Of a stretch of 64,000 nucleotides of DNA, positions 1-12,515 are shown piece by piece. A program made the position numbers and the translations under genes. How positions within the stretch are numbered: position 1 is the first letter of the stretch; the number at the start of each line of letters is the position of its first letter. This DNA is from Branchiostoma floridae (lineage: Eukaryota > Chordata > Leptocardii > Amphioxiformes > Branchiostomatidae). Under the pieces are notes generated by a model. The model was not told the DNA's origin and did not search any database. It saw only the letters and a list, made by a program, of their open reading frames with translations. The stretch covers positions 2,037,762 through 2,101,761 of the forward strand of contig NC_049985.1 in the NCBI RefSeq assembly GCF_000003815.2, given 5' to 3'.

Positions 1-80
1 ATCAGTTACTAGTACAGTATTACATAGCTACAGAACCTGAAAACCACCATGTAACTTACCAGCTATATATGGTCACCTGC

Positions 81-225
81 TCACACCAACCGGACAGTCC
101 CGGTTACTGCTGGACTTCTGATGGGTGAGAACAGCACACTTTCTTATTACTACATGTACATATTACACATCATCGGCCAGTTCACACCAACCGGACAGTC
201 CCAGGTACTGTTGGACTTCTGATGG
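81..225 (+). repeat. Two tandem copies of a TRAP1 exon 3' end plus donor site
   Basis: Positions 81-124 and 182-225 are near-identical, about 101 bp apart. Both read SHQPDSP(G/R)YCWTSDG and end in GATGG followed by a GTGAGA donor. Spliced to 482, either gives ...[16 protein letters not shown], the expected TRAP1 sequence. Which copy belongs to the full exon cannot be settled because the 5' boundary is unclear; possible acceptors are CTTACCAG ending at 62 and GGCCAG ending at 180. Confidence 0.7.
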
Positions 226-3200
226 GTGAGAAATTTGTTTCTAGAACTGGACAGTTTCTAGAACTGTAATGATGCAAATCTAAATTGCATAACTGAAGAC
301 CCAGTGTAGAAACAAGGAGAACTATATGGTCTTGTTCCATGCTTCTAGGTACAGGTACTGTATATCGTAGTGTTATGATTTCTGCCACAAACCTAGTGAT
401 ATTAAACTTGAAAGATTGATGATCTAAATTCCTAGAGTCAGTATGAATTTGAATCGACCAGAGTTGTATGTTTGTCCTCAGCTCTGGTTCTTACGAGCTT
501 GCGGAGGCGGAAGGCGTTCAGCTTGGTACCAAGATCGTGGTCCACCTGAAGAAGGAGTGTATGCAGTTTGCACGGGAGGACGACATCAAAGGTAATAAGT
601 GTGCCTGTAAACCCATATAGTTGTGACCTCTCAGGCTCTGGTATGTCCAAGGCAGTGTATGTGGTTTGTCATGTGTACATTCCTGCTACAGGCAACTCTG
701 CATCTGAACTTTCCTAAAACTTGTCAATATTAATTTACTCCCATAGGAGCACACATAAATCTGCATCTTACTACATACTGCATCAAATTAATTTTGTACT
801 AAAATGTATTTCTATGAAAAGAAGGATTACTTTTTACTACTACTAGTATATTGGATCTGTGTTGTCTTGTTCAGTTTTGAAAGATCAGCACTACTCAAGT
901 CCTTACTATGATCTTAAAAATGTAGAATGAGTTGCCTCCATATATACAGTTGTTGTTAGTTAAGACAATGGTTGGACTGTATTTTTCCTCCCTGACAGAA
1001 ATCGTGACCAAGTACAGTAACTTTGTGAACTGCCCCATCTACCTGAATGGGAAACGGCTCAACACTGTAGAGGTGGGTATCGATTATAAGTTCACTGTGT
1101 TCACATGTTAGTGGGGTCCTCTACTTTATCCAGGACATTTTCTTGACTAGTGTTAACATACAAAACAAAAAAACTGTACAAGTGGCTTCCTCTGCTTTGC
1201 CTAAGACACTTTCTTTACTATTTCTTTTCTGTATCTGAATCTATATAGCCCTTCAGCACAACACAACAACTTTGCAGGCATGCGGCACAGCAGCAGCTGA
1301 ATTGTTGAACAACCTGTCACATCTAACCTTTAACCTATTCATACGACTATGATGCAAATATCTCACTGGCGAAGTAGTCTCAAAACTAGAAAAGTGGCCT
1401 TTTCATTTCGTTATTGTTACCTTTTGTTATTTAGTTGTTCTTATTCTTGTATGTGTGTTCTTTCTCTATATACTGTAAATGCATTTAAGTTTGTGGGGAT
1501 TTAATTTGTTGTTTTTTGTCTTATCCTCATTAAAATAAATGTGAATTAAAAATTTTGCATCCTTTTCACCCAGGCCCTGTGGATGCTCGATGCCAAGAAC
1601 GTAACCGATGAACAACATGAGGAGTTTTACCGTTTCCTGGCCAACGCTTACGACAGTCCGCGCTACCGGCTGCAGTACCAGACTGACGCTCCACTCAACA
1701 TTCGCAGCCTTTTCTACATCCCTGCGCACAAGCCAAGTAAGATATGGAATGTAATGGTAGTGTGTGTAGCCCAGTGGTTAGCAACCCTGTCTGTGGACTT
1801 GTTTGCATTTGTTGAGGTTATTAGTAATACCTGGATGTCTAACCTTCATCGACGATCATGTACTTCTACTGTTACATTTAGGTACACATCCCTACCGTAG
1901 ACGTATGATAATGTGTTTTTTTTTTTCCAGCAATGTGGGACATGAGCAGACAGGAAGGCCTGGGAGGAGTAGCCCTGTACAGCCGGAGGGTGCTCATCCA
2001 GCCCAAGGCTGAAACCATCCTGCCAAAATGGCTGCGCTTTGTGAAAGGTATGGAACAGTATTTTGTTTTATTTCTGGTAACCAGTATACTGCCTTTAGGT
2101 GCAATGCACCAGTTCTGTACAGTAATATAAGCTGCATACATTGTAAGACATGACTGTATGGTCACACTGTGAAGGACCACTACCTTTCTTGTGGGTTCTT
2201 TTACATACTCGTACATGTAGCTCTCCTCAAACACGGGACCCCCTCATAAAATAGGACATAACTACTGAGTAAATGAGTTTGTAGGTTGAGGATGGGGAAA
2301 TACTGTACATTTTGTTACCTAAAGCATGCATGCCGCTTTACCATAAGATGTCCCTATGTTTGTACACTCACCTGTATGTTTTACCTGTCCGTTTTACCTG
2401 TCCAGGTGTGGTAGACAGTGAGGACATCCCCCTGAACCTGAGTAGGGAGCTGCTGCAGGACAGTGCACTCATCAGGTGGGGTATACACCTTGGCACACAC
2501 CTTTCTCATATTTTTAGTGTTGTATTGATTATCTGTTGAAATTAGTGGGACCAGAATGTTCATGTGTGTGATGTTACATCATGGAATGCACTTTTGCTGC
2601 CTTAGTAAGACACATGCTCTACTGTGAACATGGGTTTGACGGTTTCATAATCACACCCTCAAGAGGAAAGGATGTCTACATTTCTTTAAGACAACTTTAC
2701 GCCACTTTGGAACTGGCCCTCCCACCCCCAGGAGACTACATTAGCTCCTGTACTCAGACAACAGGAGCTAATTTGATGGTCAGCATGCAACATTGCCTTG
2801 ACAACATCTTCACTTGAACCATTTAGAATTGTCACACTTAGATGTCAATCCATATTGCAGGTACTTAAGTTCTTGACGTTGAACTTCAGATTCTGTTAAG
2901 TCACTGATAAAAGACAGTGGATGCTGTGTGAAATTGCCCATGCATCTGTAACAGAAGTTTAGCTCAGATCTCCATTTCTGTAGCCCTTGGGCTACACATT
3001 TGTGCAAGCCACTACAGCAGGGGGCTGGTCCGCTGGTAGTGATGTGTGTTTAACTTCCATACTCTTCCTCATTAGTGCAGAGTGTTAAGCAGAGAAAGCA
3101 GCATGTATCAATCCATAGTGTAGGTACTTAAGTTTCTGTTGAACTTCAGATTCTGTACAGTCTCTGATAAAAGAGGTTGCTGTGCCAAATATCAGACCTT

Positions 3201-6200
3201 TAACAAAACTCTCTGATACTCCCCCTCCCACAGGAAGATCCGTAGCGTCCTGACCAGCAGGATTGTGAAGTTTCTGGGTGACCAGGCGCGGAGGGACGCC
3301 GTTAAGTACCAGAGATTCGTGGAGGATTATGGGTTCTACCTGAGGGAGGGAATCGTCTCCACTGAGGACCAGGATGAGAGGGTGGGTCACATGTCCTTCT
3401 TATGTTTTTACTGCCTAATTAATAGCTCAGTGAGTAGAAAAAATGTATGTTTGTCCATTCTGGGTTCCTCCCTGTGAAATAGTAGCCTCTTCCATTAATT
3501 GACCTCATCACCTGGACTGTCATGTCATTCATTCTACGTTTTCACTGCTTAAGACTAAATAGCTTTAGGGTGGGTGCTGTCTTTTCTACATTTTCACAGC
3601 TTAAAAGCTCTGAGAGTAATTCATTCATAGTTGGTGAAAATAAAACGATGGTTGTGTAAAAAAGAGCCTCTTTATTCAGCTCTTAGAGTAATCAAAATGT
3701 GTCACTGTCCAGTCTTGGTTCCTCCCTATTAGCTATATGCAGAGCTGAAGGGAACACTGGTGTCAGTTGTTATACTGATGTTCTGTACTGTATTACAAAT
3801 GTGTTAGAAATTTGTATGGTTGATCACATATACATGTACATTACTCCTTCAGGAGTCCATAGCAAAGCTTCTGAGATTTGAATCGAGTACAGAACCAGAG
3901 GGAACCCTGGTAGTAATCGAGGAGTATTGTAAGCGGATGCGCCCCAAGTTACGCTGATGTTCTTTGCTGTATTAATGACATATACATATACATTATTTCT
4001 TCAGGAGTCCATCGCAAAGCTGCTGAGGTTCGAGTCTAGTGAGGAGCCAAAGAAAACACTGGTTGATTGATTAACACTGAAGTTCTATGCTGTATTAATG
4101 ACATGTACATTGTACATTATTCCCTCAGGAGTCCATTGCAAAGCTGCTGAGATTTGAATCGAGTGCAGAGCCGGAGGGAACCCTGGTGGGAATCGAGGAA
4201 TACTGTAAGCGGATGCGGCTCGAGTTACACTGATGTTCTTTGCTGAATCAATGACATCTACATGTACATTATTCCTTTAGGAGTCCATAGCGAAGCTGCT
4301 GAGGTTTGAGTCCAGTGCGGAGCCGGAAGGAACCCTGGTGGGAATCGAGGAATACTGTAAGCGGATGCGGCTCGAGTTACACTGATGTTCTTTGCTGTAT
4401 TAATGACAGTCACATGTACATTTTACATTATTCCAGGAGTCTATAGCAAAGCTGCTGCAGTTTGAGTCCAGTGCAGAGCCGGATGGAACGCAGATGGGGA
4501 TTGAATAGTACTGATGTTCTACATTCTATAGTTTTATGCTTAATCATATACATTATTCTTTCAGGAGTCCATCGCGAAGCTGCTGAGGTTTGAGTCCAGT
4601 GCGGAGCCAGAAGGAACGCTGGTGGGAATCGAGGAATACTGTAAGCGGATGCGGCCCGGCCAGAGGAACATCTACTACTTCTCAGCACCCAGCCGGCAGC
4701 TGGCCGAGACTTCACCGTACTTCGAAGCACTGAAGAAAAAGGACATTGAGGTGGGTTGGCGTGTTTAGAGATGTTCTGAGAGCCATGTCTTGGTACATGG
4801 CTTACCTGAACTTCACTAGATACTGATTTCCTACCTGTAGCAATATGATTGCCGGCTCTTTGGCTTCTTGGAAAAAATGATAGTAGTATGTACAATAATT
4901 AAATGGAAGGTCTTTACGTTCGAGTTGGACTCCTGTTACTTTGTAACTTGCTAATAACTGCAGAGTAAATACCCCTGGAAAGAGTTGCTTGGAAATGTGT
5001 TGTGAAGACTGTTTACTACTGCCCACCCGTGTCAGGGACCCTCGCAGCAGTATAATCGAATACCAGATACTGCCTGACTTTTAGTAGTATGATTAGTTTA
5101 GTTGCAGTTAGTTAATGGGTTAGTAGCTAACCTGTTGTTAACTTGCAGGTGCTGTTCTGCTATGAGCAGTACGATGAGTTAGTCCTGCTGCAGCTGCGCC
5201 AGTTCCAGAGGCTGAACCTGAAGTCCATTGAGAACGAGGTTCTGGAGAGCGACAAAACCGAGGAGACTCAGGAGGACAGCAAAGGTTGGCATTGGAATCG
5301 CATATGTGTACATATTAGTGTTTCAGAGGCGATAGGTACAGGGTGCTTTTCCCACCATCTGTCTTCATTGAGTGATGGTTACAGCACCATATCACTAATC
5401 GTTATTAGCCTATGGCTACTTCCCCTCAGCCAATGCAAAGCTCATTTTCTGTTGATATATATATATATATCGGTTTCTGTATGTACAAGTCGGTCAAATG
5501 CTTTTCTCTGCATTTTGGTAGCTTTATTTTCGTCATAACCATTATGATAGTTGCAGAAAAGTCTGAATTCACAGTTTTCCTACTGATGCTGTGTTTCAGT
5601 AACCCTGAGCCCCAGTAAGGCGGATGCCCTGATGGACTGGATGAGATCAGCACTTGGGGAGAAAGTCACCAACATCAAGGTACCTTTAAGTTCACCTGTA
5701 TTTGATTTCCCAGTAGGGAGAAAATGTGCTTGCAGTGGTTTTTAGTTTATGGATTAAACAATGTCGTAGGCAGACAGAACACAGATTATTGGTAAGAATT
5801 TTCAATGTGGTTTTAAGTTCGCAATGAAAAAGTTACAGTACTACAAAAAAACACCACAAACTAGAAAGGCCGACATTTGCTTAAGAGCAACTACAGCATA
5901 TTTCAGCCATACCCCTTCCCACGCAACATTGGACTGTTCCAAATCACCCCTGCGCAAAAATGGAACATCCTCTTAACAGTACATTATCCCCCAAAGTGGA
6001 CTGGTATTGTGAATTGACTCCAGGTAAAAACAGAGCTTGCTTCTATTTTTCAGAAAATGACAATAATCACACCTTCCATTCAGAAAATTTTCATCATGAC
6101 TGAAAATTGTTGAATGACTTCATGTAATGTCATTAACAATTTTCAGTACGATAACTAGGTGTAAGTTTAAAAAAGTATAAGCTCCTTGTGATGTGGGTAC

Positions 6201-9200
6201 ATTTATTATTGCAATGAACTTTTTTTATTCAAGTAGGGCATACAATTTAATAATTATCAAGCAGGTGCAGGTACTGTAGGAGCGTTTGTTTTCTTCAAGC
6301 TGTAAAACTGTTAAACTGTTTTACTTTGTATGCAATCAACCATCGAGCCTATTCTTATTTTAGTTTAACAACTTCCTGCCAGACCCGGAAGATACGATTG
6401 AACCTTGTTCGAGGATTTATTTTCGTCTGTCTGGTCAGTCTGTTCATACCCTGGCGCTGAGAGTGTTTTATTGGGCTGAAACTCTGGCAGTTTGAAGTTA
6501 CTTACAATTTAAATGTTCAAAGTTTATGCCAAACAACAACAGCACTAGGAAATGTGGCCACTATAGACAGGTGGTCACTATAGAGAAAATGCTGATCTAT
6601 TGACTAGGAGCCATACGTTACACATGATTTCAGTACACTGATCATTAATCATATAAACATTGCACAGGTAAGCCAATTGTTTAGATGTACAATTAAGTTC
6701 AAATAATTCTGAAGAGAAATATTGATGAGAAAATAATCATTCTCGCCACTGTCTAACTTATAATTACGTATCAAAACTAAACGCAGATTTTCTAACTAAC
6801 GCACCTTTCGCCGACTTCATCATAGGACCGCCGGCTATCAATCAAACACGGCTGTTGATTAGACTTAGAGTTTCAAACAGTCATGTGCTGTGCACGTGTG
6901 CCAGTTGACAGCGAACTTCATGCTACGTGATGTTTTACATTGCTTGGACCTTCTTTCCTACAGCGGTGCTTCTACAAAATATTTAGACTGTAACACTGAG
7001 TTTTATAGAATAGAATTTGACGCAGAACAGCGTTTTTTGCTGGGTATTTTTTTTTAAACATGTCCGTGGGAATATCAGCGAGGCGGCGACGTAGGGATAT
7101 CAGACCGTCAACAAAAGTCGCACGGCGGCTAACGGCGCAGCGAAGATACTAGCGCTATAAATAAGCGCTTCAACTAAGGATGGCAACCCGTACAATATTT
7201 TTGTATACTGTTGAGCTAAGTAAAGTTTGTTGTTTATGAGGTTTTAGTTGTCTTTGAAGCTTTGACCCGAAATATTTTAAAGTCAAACTGCTGAAGAGAA
7301 GTAAGTGACTGCTACGATTATCGTAGATATGGCCCTAAAAAAACTGATAAAAGAAGCCTTCTCAATAGCCTAAAATGCAAGAGCTTCCGGGGGGGCTTCG
7401 CCCACCTGGGTCCACCCCACAGTGGCCCTGCCCCTGGACCCCGCCAGGGACATTCGGCGGCCCCCGGACCCCTGTCCGACGCTTTGAAAAAATCCTGGCG
7501 AGAAGTCTGTACGGCCTGAGTCTTCAAGTTAACGTATTGTGTGGTCCCGCTTATGAATATTAATTAGCCTTCGCTTTCCTCTTCTCTGATTGGCTGAACC
7601 ATTAATTGAATTAACTCTTCCTGCCGGCTAGACGCAGGTGCAGATGTCGGCTCTGTGGGGTGAACGTCCGAAAGGTCACGGCATGGAGAACGAAAGAAAA
7701 CCAATTTCCCCTAAAAAAAGTGCTGTAATTAAGCCTTTTACAGTACTTTATGCCAAAAATTTTACTTGGATCATTTTACCAACTATATTATGCCTATCTA
7801 TACCAAATGTTACTCATACCAGGGTACAGGGGTGCAAAATATACCGTTATAAGACCGTCAACAACAGTCGCACGGAGCTAACAGCGCAGCGAAAATACCA
7901 TCGCTAGCGTTTCAACTTCAGATAACAAGTTATAAGTACTGTTGAACTCAGTAACGTTAAAGTTTGTTTTTAGTTGCCTTTGACGGTTTGACCTGAAACA
8001 GTGTTACGCTAAACTCCTGAAGAGAAGTTAAGTGACTGCTGCGATTATCATAGATATGCCCCTAAGAACTGATACAATATAAAGCCTTCTGAATAGTCTA
8101 AAATGCGAGAGCCTTAGGCGGGCTTTGCTCCCCCTGGCGGGAACACTGCTATATACGGGATCATGAGGCCCCGCTTATGAATATTAATTAGCCTTTGGCC
8201 TCCTCTTCGCTGATTGGCTAGGTCTTTGATTCAATTAACTCTCCGGCTGACGCGCACAGGTGTGGCTCTGTGCGGGGTCACGGAAGGTCACGTCAGGAGG
8301 CCAAAAGAAAACAAATTTCCCCTCAGAAAAGTGCCAAAATTAATCATTTTAAAGTTGTTTATGTCAAATATTTTACTTGAATCTTGTTACCAAGTATCTA
8401 ATGCCTATCTATACCAAATTTCAGGTCATTTAATTGTAATACCAGGATACAGGAGCCAAAAGTGTCCTTTTTTGGTCAAAAATTGGCCAAAAATCGCAAA
8501 AATAAGCATTTTGTTGCACTGTACATCAAAAGTGTTATTGAATTTATATGAAGGGATTATCAAGGCACATCTGTGTCAAATTTCAGCTCATTCGGTTGCA
8601 ATACCAAGGTACAGGAGCCAAAAGTGTCCTTTTTTGGTCAAAAATTGGTCAAAAAATCGCAAAAATAAGCATTTTGTTGTACTGTACACCAAAAGTGTTC
8701 TTAAATTTATATGGGGGCACTATCAAGGCACATCTCTGTCAAATTTCAGCTCATTTGGTTGTAATACCAGGGTACAGGGGCCAAAAGTGTCCTTTTTTGG
8801 TCAAAAATTGGTCAAAAAATCGCAAAAATAAGCATTTTGTTGTACTGTACACCAAAACTGATATTGAATCTATATGGGGGACTTATCAAGGCACATCTGT
8901 GCCAAATTTCAGCTCATTCGGTTATAATACCAGGGTACAGGGGGCCCAAATATACAGTTTTGGTCTTAAGATGACCAAAAAACCTTAATAAAATCATTTA
9001 AGAGACAGATATGGAAAAAATGAAAAAAACGCCCGAGGGTATTGGCCCACTCTACCCTTGTGCCAAATTTCAAGTCATTCGGTTGAGGAACAACGGAGAA
9101 ACCGTGTTCTGAAGATTTGACAGGAGAAAGAAAGAAAGAAACACTAGAAAGGCCGACATTTGCTTAGGAGCAAATACAGCATATTGCAATCCATCTTCAT

Positions 9201-11843
9201 CCTGGAAAAAATCCCAAAATTCAACAATTTGAAGTACTGTTTGCTCAAAGGGAAAATGAAGTACTGTGGGCACTTGTCCTACACACCTTCATGCCGAATT
9301 TTAGGTCATTTGGTTTCAATATAAGGGCATAGGAGCCAAAAATATACATTTTTTAGTTAAAAATGGCTAAAAACCCCAAAATAACTCATTTCATAAGTGC
9401 TCTATGAAGAAAGTGTTGATGGGGTCCTGTTGTCATATGTCCAATTTACCTTTGTACCAAATTTCAGGTCAGTTGGTTTACATACAAGGGCATAGAAGCC
9501 AAAAATATACATTTTTAGTCAAAAATGACTGAAAACCCCAAAATAACTAATTTTTGAAGTGATCTATGAAGAAAGTGCCAATGGGGTCCTGTGAGCATAT
9601 GTTCAATGCACCTCTGTACCAAATTTCAGGTCATTTGGTTAATATACAAGGGCATAGGAGCAAAAAATATGCATTTTTAGTCAAAAATGGCCAAAAACCC
9701 TAAAATAACTCATTTTTGGAGTAAACAATGAATATAGCGTTGATGGGGTTCTGTGGTCATATGTCAAACGCACCTCTGTACCAAATTTAGGTCATTTGGT
9801 TTTAATACAAGGGCATAGGAGCCAAAAATATACATTTTTCGTAATAAATGGCCAAAAACCCTAAAATAACTAATTTTTGAAGTGATCTATAAACAAAGTG
9901 TTGATGGTTTTCTGTGGTCATATGTCCAATGCACCTCTGTACCAAATTTCAGGTCATTAGCTTGTAATACCAGGGCACAGGGGCCCAAAAAGTACATATT
10001 TTGTCTAAAAATGACCAAAAACCCTAAATATCATAAATTCTAAGGCCTCTATTAAAAAAGTGAAAAAAACACCTGGGGGTATTTGATATCCCTACCCCCA
10101 TGCCAAATGTCGGCTCATTTGGCCCAAAAATGAAAAAGTTAAAGGGGTCTGAAGATTTGACAGGAGAAGAAACTCAGCAAAAACAATATATTGCAATCCC
10201 ATACTATGTATGGATTGCAATATAATTACGAATACAATACATTTCACCATACCTATGGTATGGCTGAAATATAAAAATTGCGCTTGGCTACATGTACAGT
10301 ACATGACTGCATCCCTTTCTAGTTGTAACAACCAAAGGCCAGGGTATCAACTCTCCACCCTCTGGTGCAGATGTAGAGTCACAAACCACAACTTTGGCAC
10401 ACTACATGATACACATCTCTATTCACAAAAATGTTTAATCAATAAAACACAGAAGCTGCAATCAGTGTGCATGTATTTTCCAAGGTGAGCACGCGTCTGG
10501 AGTCCCACCCTGCCATGGTGACAGTGATGGAGATGGGCATAGCTATGGAATAAACTCTGCTGAATAGTTACCTAGCTGATTTAAATCTTAGCACTTTATA
10601 ACATACTGCACTGTCTTGACAATATTGCGCCCCAGGTGAGCACGCGTCTGGAGTCCCACCCTGCCATGGTGACAGTGATGGAGATGGGCGCGGCGCGGCA
10701 CTACCTCCGCACGGCCTTCGCTGGACAGTCCGAGGCTGAGAGGTGGAAGTTCCTCCAGCCTACCCTGGAGATCAACAGCAGGTAGATTTTTGTCATTATC
10801 TAATCTTGTTATTGTCTTATGAAGGCATTGACCACAGTAGTTTTACTTCACTATATACAGATGTATACCTTTGATTGTAAGATTTATTAGTTTTGTAGAA
10901 TATTTCTTGCTACAGACTTGTGTTTAAATACTTTGTAGTATTATTACAATGTTTTACCAAAGAAAGGAAAATATTAGAAAAAAAGCAGGTAGATTCTGCT
11001 TCAAATTCCATGTATGAAGATTGTGTCTTAACATTTAGCTTTGAGTACAGGGATTTTATTGACGTCACAGTAATTATGATTTGAATCCCCCGGTATTGGG
11101 AGGTAATTGGACTTGAGCAACAGTATTGTATGTTGGTGTGTTAAACAGATGCACACTCTAACCTTACAGGGTGCAAATGATGTAAAATGGACGCCTGTAT
11201 AGAAGGCAATTCCTTGTTTTAACAAAAAGTCTCATGTCAGTCTTACAATAACCTTTTTCTTTCTCGCAGCCATCCGATCATGTTGAAGTTGTCTGAGCTG
11301 AAGTCCAGCGACCCTGAGCTGGCACGACTGGTAGCTGAACAGGTCAGGCATTGTTTGTTTGTTTATTAATTTGTTTGTTTATGTCAGTTTAAACATACCA
11401 TAACATAGCAATGTTCAATCTACAATTCCATCCATCCACTGTACTTTGTAGCATGCATAATCCCGTTTTTAATTGGGGTTTCATAAAATCCAAAAAGAAG
11501 GAAAACTAAACAAGAGAGACAAGTGCCCCTAGACCAAAGATTCTGGCTGTTTTTGTTCACCCGGCATACGTGTAACAAGCATGCGTTGCATTGCATTGGA
11601 AGGGACATTAAACCATGGGTACAATGAACCTGTAAATAATGTACATAGCTTGTATCTTCTCTGTCTGGAAGAGAATCCCAACTTTTTATTGACTTCATTA
11701 AAGCAAACTTCACTTCCACTTTGCCATCCTCCCTTCCTCAGGTGTACGACAACGCCCTGGTGGCTGCCGGTCTGATTGAGGATCCCCGCTCCATGCTGAA
11801 CAGACTAAACGAGCTGCTGACAAGAACTTTGGACAAACACTGA
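81..11843 (+). CDS. TRAP1: TRAP1, mitochondrial HSP90 chaperone (5' end outside window)
   Basis: Exons read from sequence: 81-124 (5' limit uncertain), 482-591, 999-1072, 1574-1736, 1931-2047, 2406-2475, 3234-3381, 4565-4750, 5149-5284, 5600-5679, 10636-10781, 11270-11342, 11742-11843 (TGA stop). Every junction has AG/GT and phases match throughout. About 467 residues from the [11 protein letters not shown] segment to the end DKH cover the end of the ATPase domain, the middle domain ([52 protein letters not shown]) and the C-terminal dimerisation domain ([20 protein letters not shown]-like IEDPRS, LNELL). These blocks match animal TRAP1 closely; mammalian TRAP1 is about 700 residues, so roughly the first third, including the mitochondrial targeting peptide and most of the GHKL ATP site, lies upstream. 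Family role: ATP-dependent folding and metabolic regulation in the mitochondrial matrix. Oddity: three of its exons have boundary-spanning partial copies in introns (listed separately). Confidence 0.95.
2846..3179 (+). repeat. Direct repeats (about 70 bp) flanking a SINE-like unit in a TRAP1 intron
   Basis: Two similar segments, about 2846-2915 and 3107-3176, both run from AATCCATA through GGTACTTAAGTT, AACTTCAGATTCTGT and CTGATAAAAGA. Between them lies a unit beginning TAGCCCTTGGGC at 2979 that also occurs at about 13989. It could be an insertion between duplicated flanks or a larger tandem duplication. No coding potential is seen. Confidence 0.5.
3853..4564 (+). repeat. Five tandem partial copies of the next TRAP1 exon with acceptor sites
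   Basis: Copies of the 5' half of the exon at 4565-4750, each preceded by its own intron tail (TGATGTTCT...CATTATTCCTTCAG), start at 3853, 4005, 4129, 4281 and 4437. Spacings are 152, 124, 152, 156 and 128 bp to the true exon. All read ESIAKLL(R/Q)FESS. Copies 1, 3 and 4 run 34 codons to a TGA, copy 2 runs 21 codons to TGA, and copy 5 runs 23 codons to TAG. None has the exon's 3' half ([12 protein letters not shown]...) or its donor. They are best read as duplicated intron-exon boundaries, that is, decoy acceptors. Confidence 0.9.
5860..9141 (+). mobile_element. 3.3 kb repeat element, copy A (unclassified)
   Basis: Begins ACTAGAAAGGCCGACATTTG and ends near GAAGATTTGACAGGAGAAAG. A second copy lies in reverse orientation at 39406-42742 with high similarity over its whole length. 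It includes shared GC-rich stretches at 7380-7520 (rc 41040-41180), a shared attttttgtatactgttgagc region, and a right half made of about 162 bp monomers. No transposase or reverse transcriptase is visible, so it looks non-autonomous. Its 5' segment ATATTTCAGCCATACC is the reverse complement of GGTATGGCTGAAATAT found at the 3' side of related copies, hinting at terminal inverted repeats. Confidence 0.75.
8380..10140 (+). repeat. Satellite-like tandem array, about 162 bp monomer
   Basis: The landmark CCAAATTTCAGGTCATTTGG and variants recurs at 8414, 8576, 8739, 8902, 9063, 9294, 9457, 9619, 9781, 9942 and 10103. All steps are 161-163 bp except one of 231 bp, where the end of copy A and the start of another element meet. 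Each monomer holds (A)CAAGGGCATAGGAGCC or ACCAGGGTACAGG, then TTTTTGGTCAAAAATGGCCAAAAA, then AAGCATTTTGTTG or equivalents. Long open frames inside it (8214-8831) follow from low stop density and are not a recognised protein. Confidence 0.8.
9142..10275 (+). mobile_element. Related repeat element, satellite-bearing copy
   Basis: Starts with the same ACTAGAAAGGCCGACATTTG terminus immediately after copy A and ends with GAAGATTTGACAGGAGAAGA (10150-10169). It is followed by an inverted segment TTTCACCATACCTATGGTATGGCTGAAATA around 10243-10272. The interior is about five satellite monomers. The back-to-back position suggests nested or serial insertion at the same site. Confidence 0.55.
10485..10539 (+). 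repeat. Partial copy of the next TRAP1 exon with acceptor context
   Basis: Identical to the first 54-55 bases of the exon at 10636 (GTGAGCACGCGTCTGGAGTC...GAGATGGGC), preceded by CCAAG rather than CCCAG. After the identity ends, the frame reads IAME then a TAA stop. It lies 151 bp upstream of the true exon and is the same class of event as at 3853-4564. Confidence 0.85.
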
Positions 11844-12515
11844 CCTTTAACACTGGATAAACTGTGACCCCTGAACCTTCTACAGACACTGACCTCTGAA
11901 CCCTTGTCCTTATTTCAAATATTGTCCCAGCTCTTCCTATGGTATTAGATACAGTGTATGTCTTTAGATACAAGAAAATTAGAATAGCCTTAGTATTTAG
12001 TACTACATGTATGGCAGTGAATGTGGACATTATGTACAGAGTACTGGACAAACACTGACCTCTATCTGCAAATTTTTGACTTTGACTTTATTCAGATTGT
12101 AGACAATACAATTACACGTGAGTCACTGACTTCTGTGAACATTTGAAGATTTACAGTATAGTCCGTACTCGTAATATGATATTAGCTAAAGAAATTGTCT
12201 TTTTTTATACAGGAACATTAGAATAGCCTGGCTTAGCATTACATGCATGGCAGTGGAAGTGGTGGACATAATGTGTAAAGTGGCTACTGTCATGAAAGGT
12301 ACTTCTGATATAGCTTGTACTTGTATTCATTTTGTATGCATTTTGTCCTTTGTTTTACATGATTTAGGTACTTAGACAATATCTCTCTGCAGCTCCTACA
12401 TGTACAAACTGCACTCAATCTGTAATCTTTACATATATTATACATGTTAGTCTATCTGCAAGTATTATATACTAGAATGTGTTGGACATTAGGTATATGA
12501 TAAAATATGGTGAAA

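Noticed and set aside
1751..1800. tRNA gene from TAGCCCAGTGGTTAGCAACC
   Set aside because: Only the A-box-like part is seen; there is no T arm or acceptor pairing downstream. At most a SINE head.
3853..4563. Five partial TRAP1 exon copies as mutually exclusive exons
   Set aside because: They lack the exon's 3' half and donor and all run into stops; the GTAAGC in the EEYCKRM codons would give the wrong phase and is missing from copies 2 and 5.
7318..7563. GC-rich GPPG-type frames on both strands
   Set aside because: They lie in the GC-rich part of the 3.3 kb element, occur identically in copy B, and match no family.
8214..8831. 205-codon open frame preserved in both 3.3 kb copies (also 40345-39728)
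   Set aside because: It reads through tandem 162 bp monomers whose step alternates between 162 and 163, so homologous monomers are read in different frames; no domain is recognisable and the copies are too similar for conservation to mean selection.
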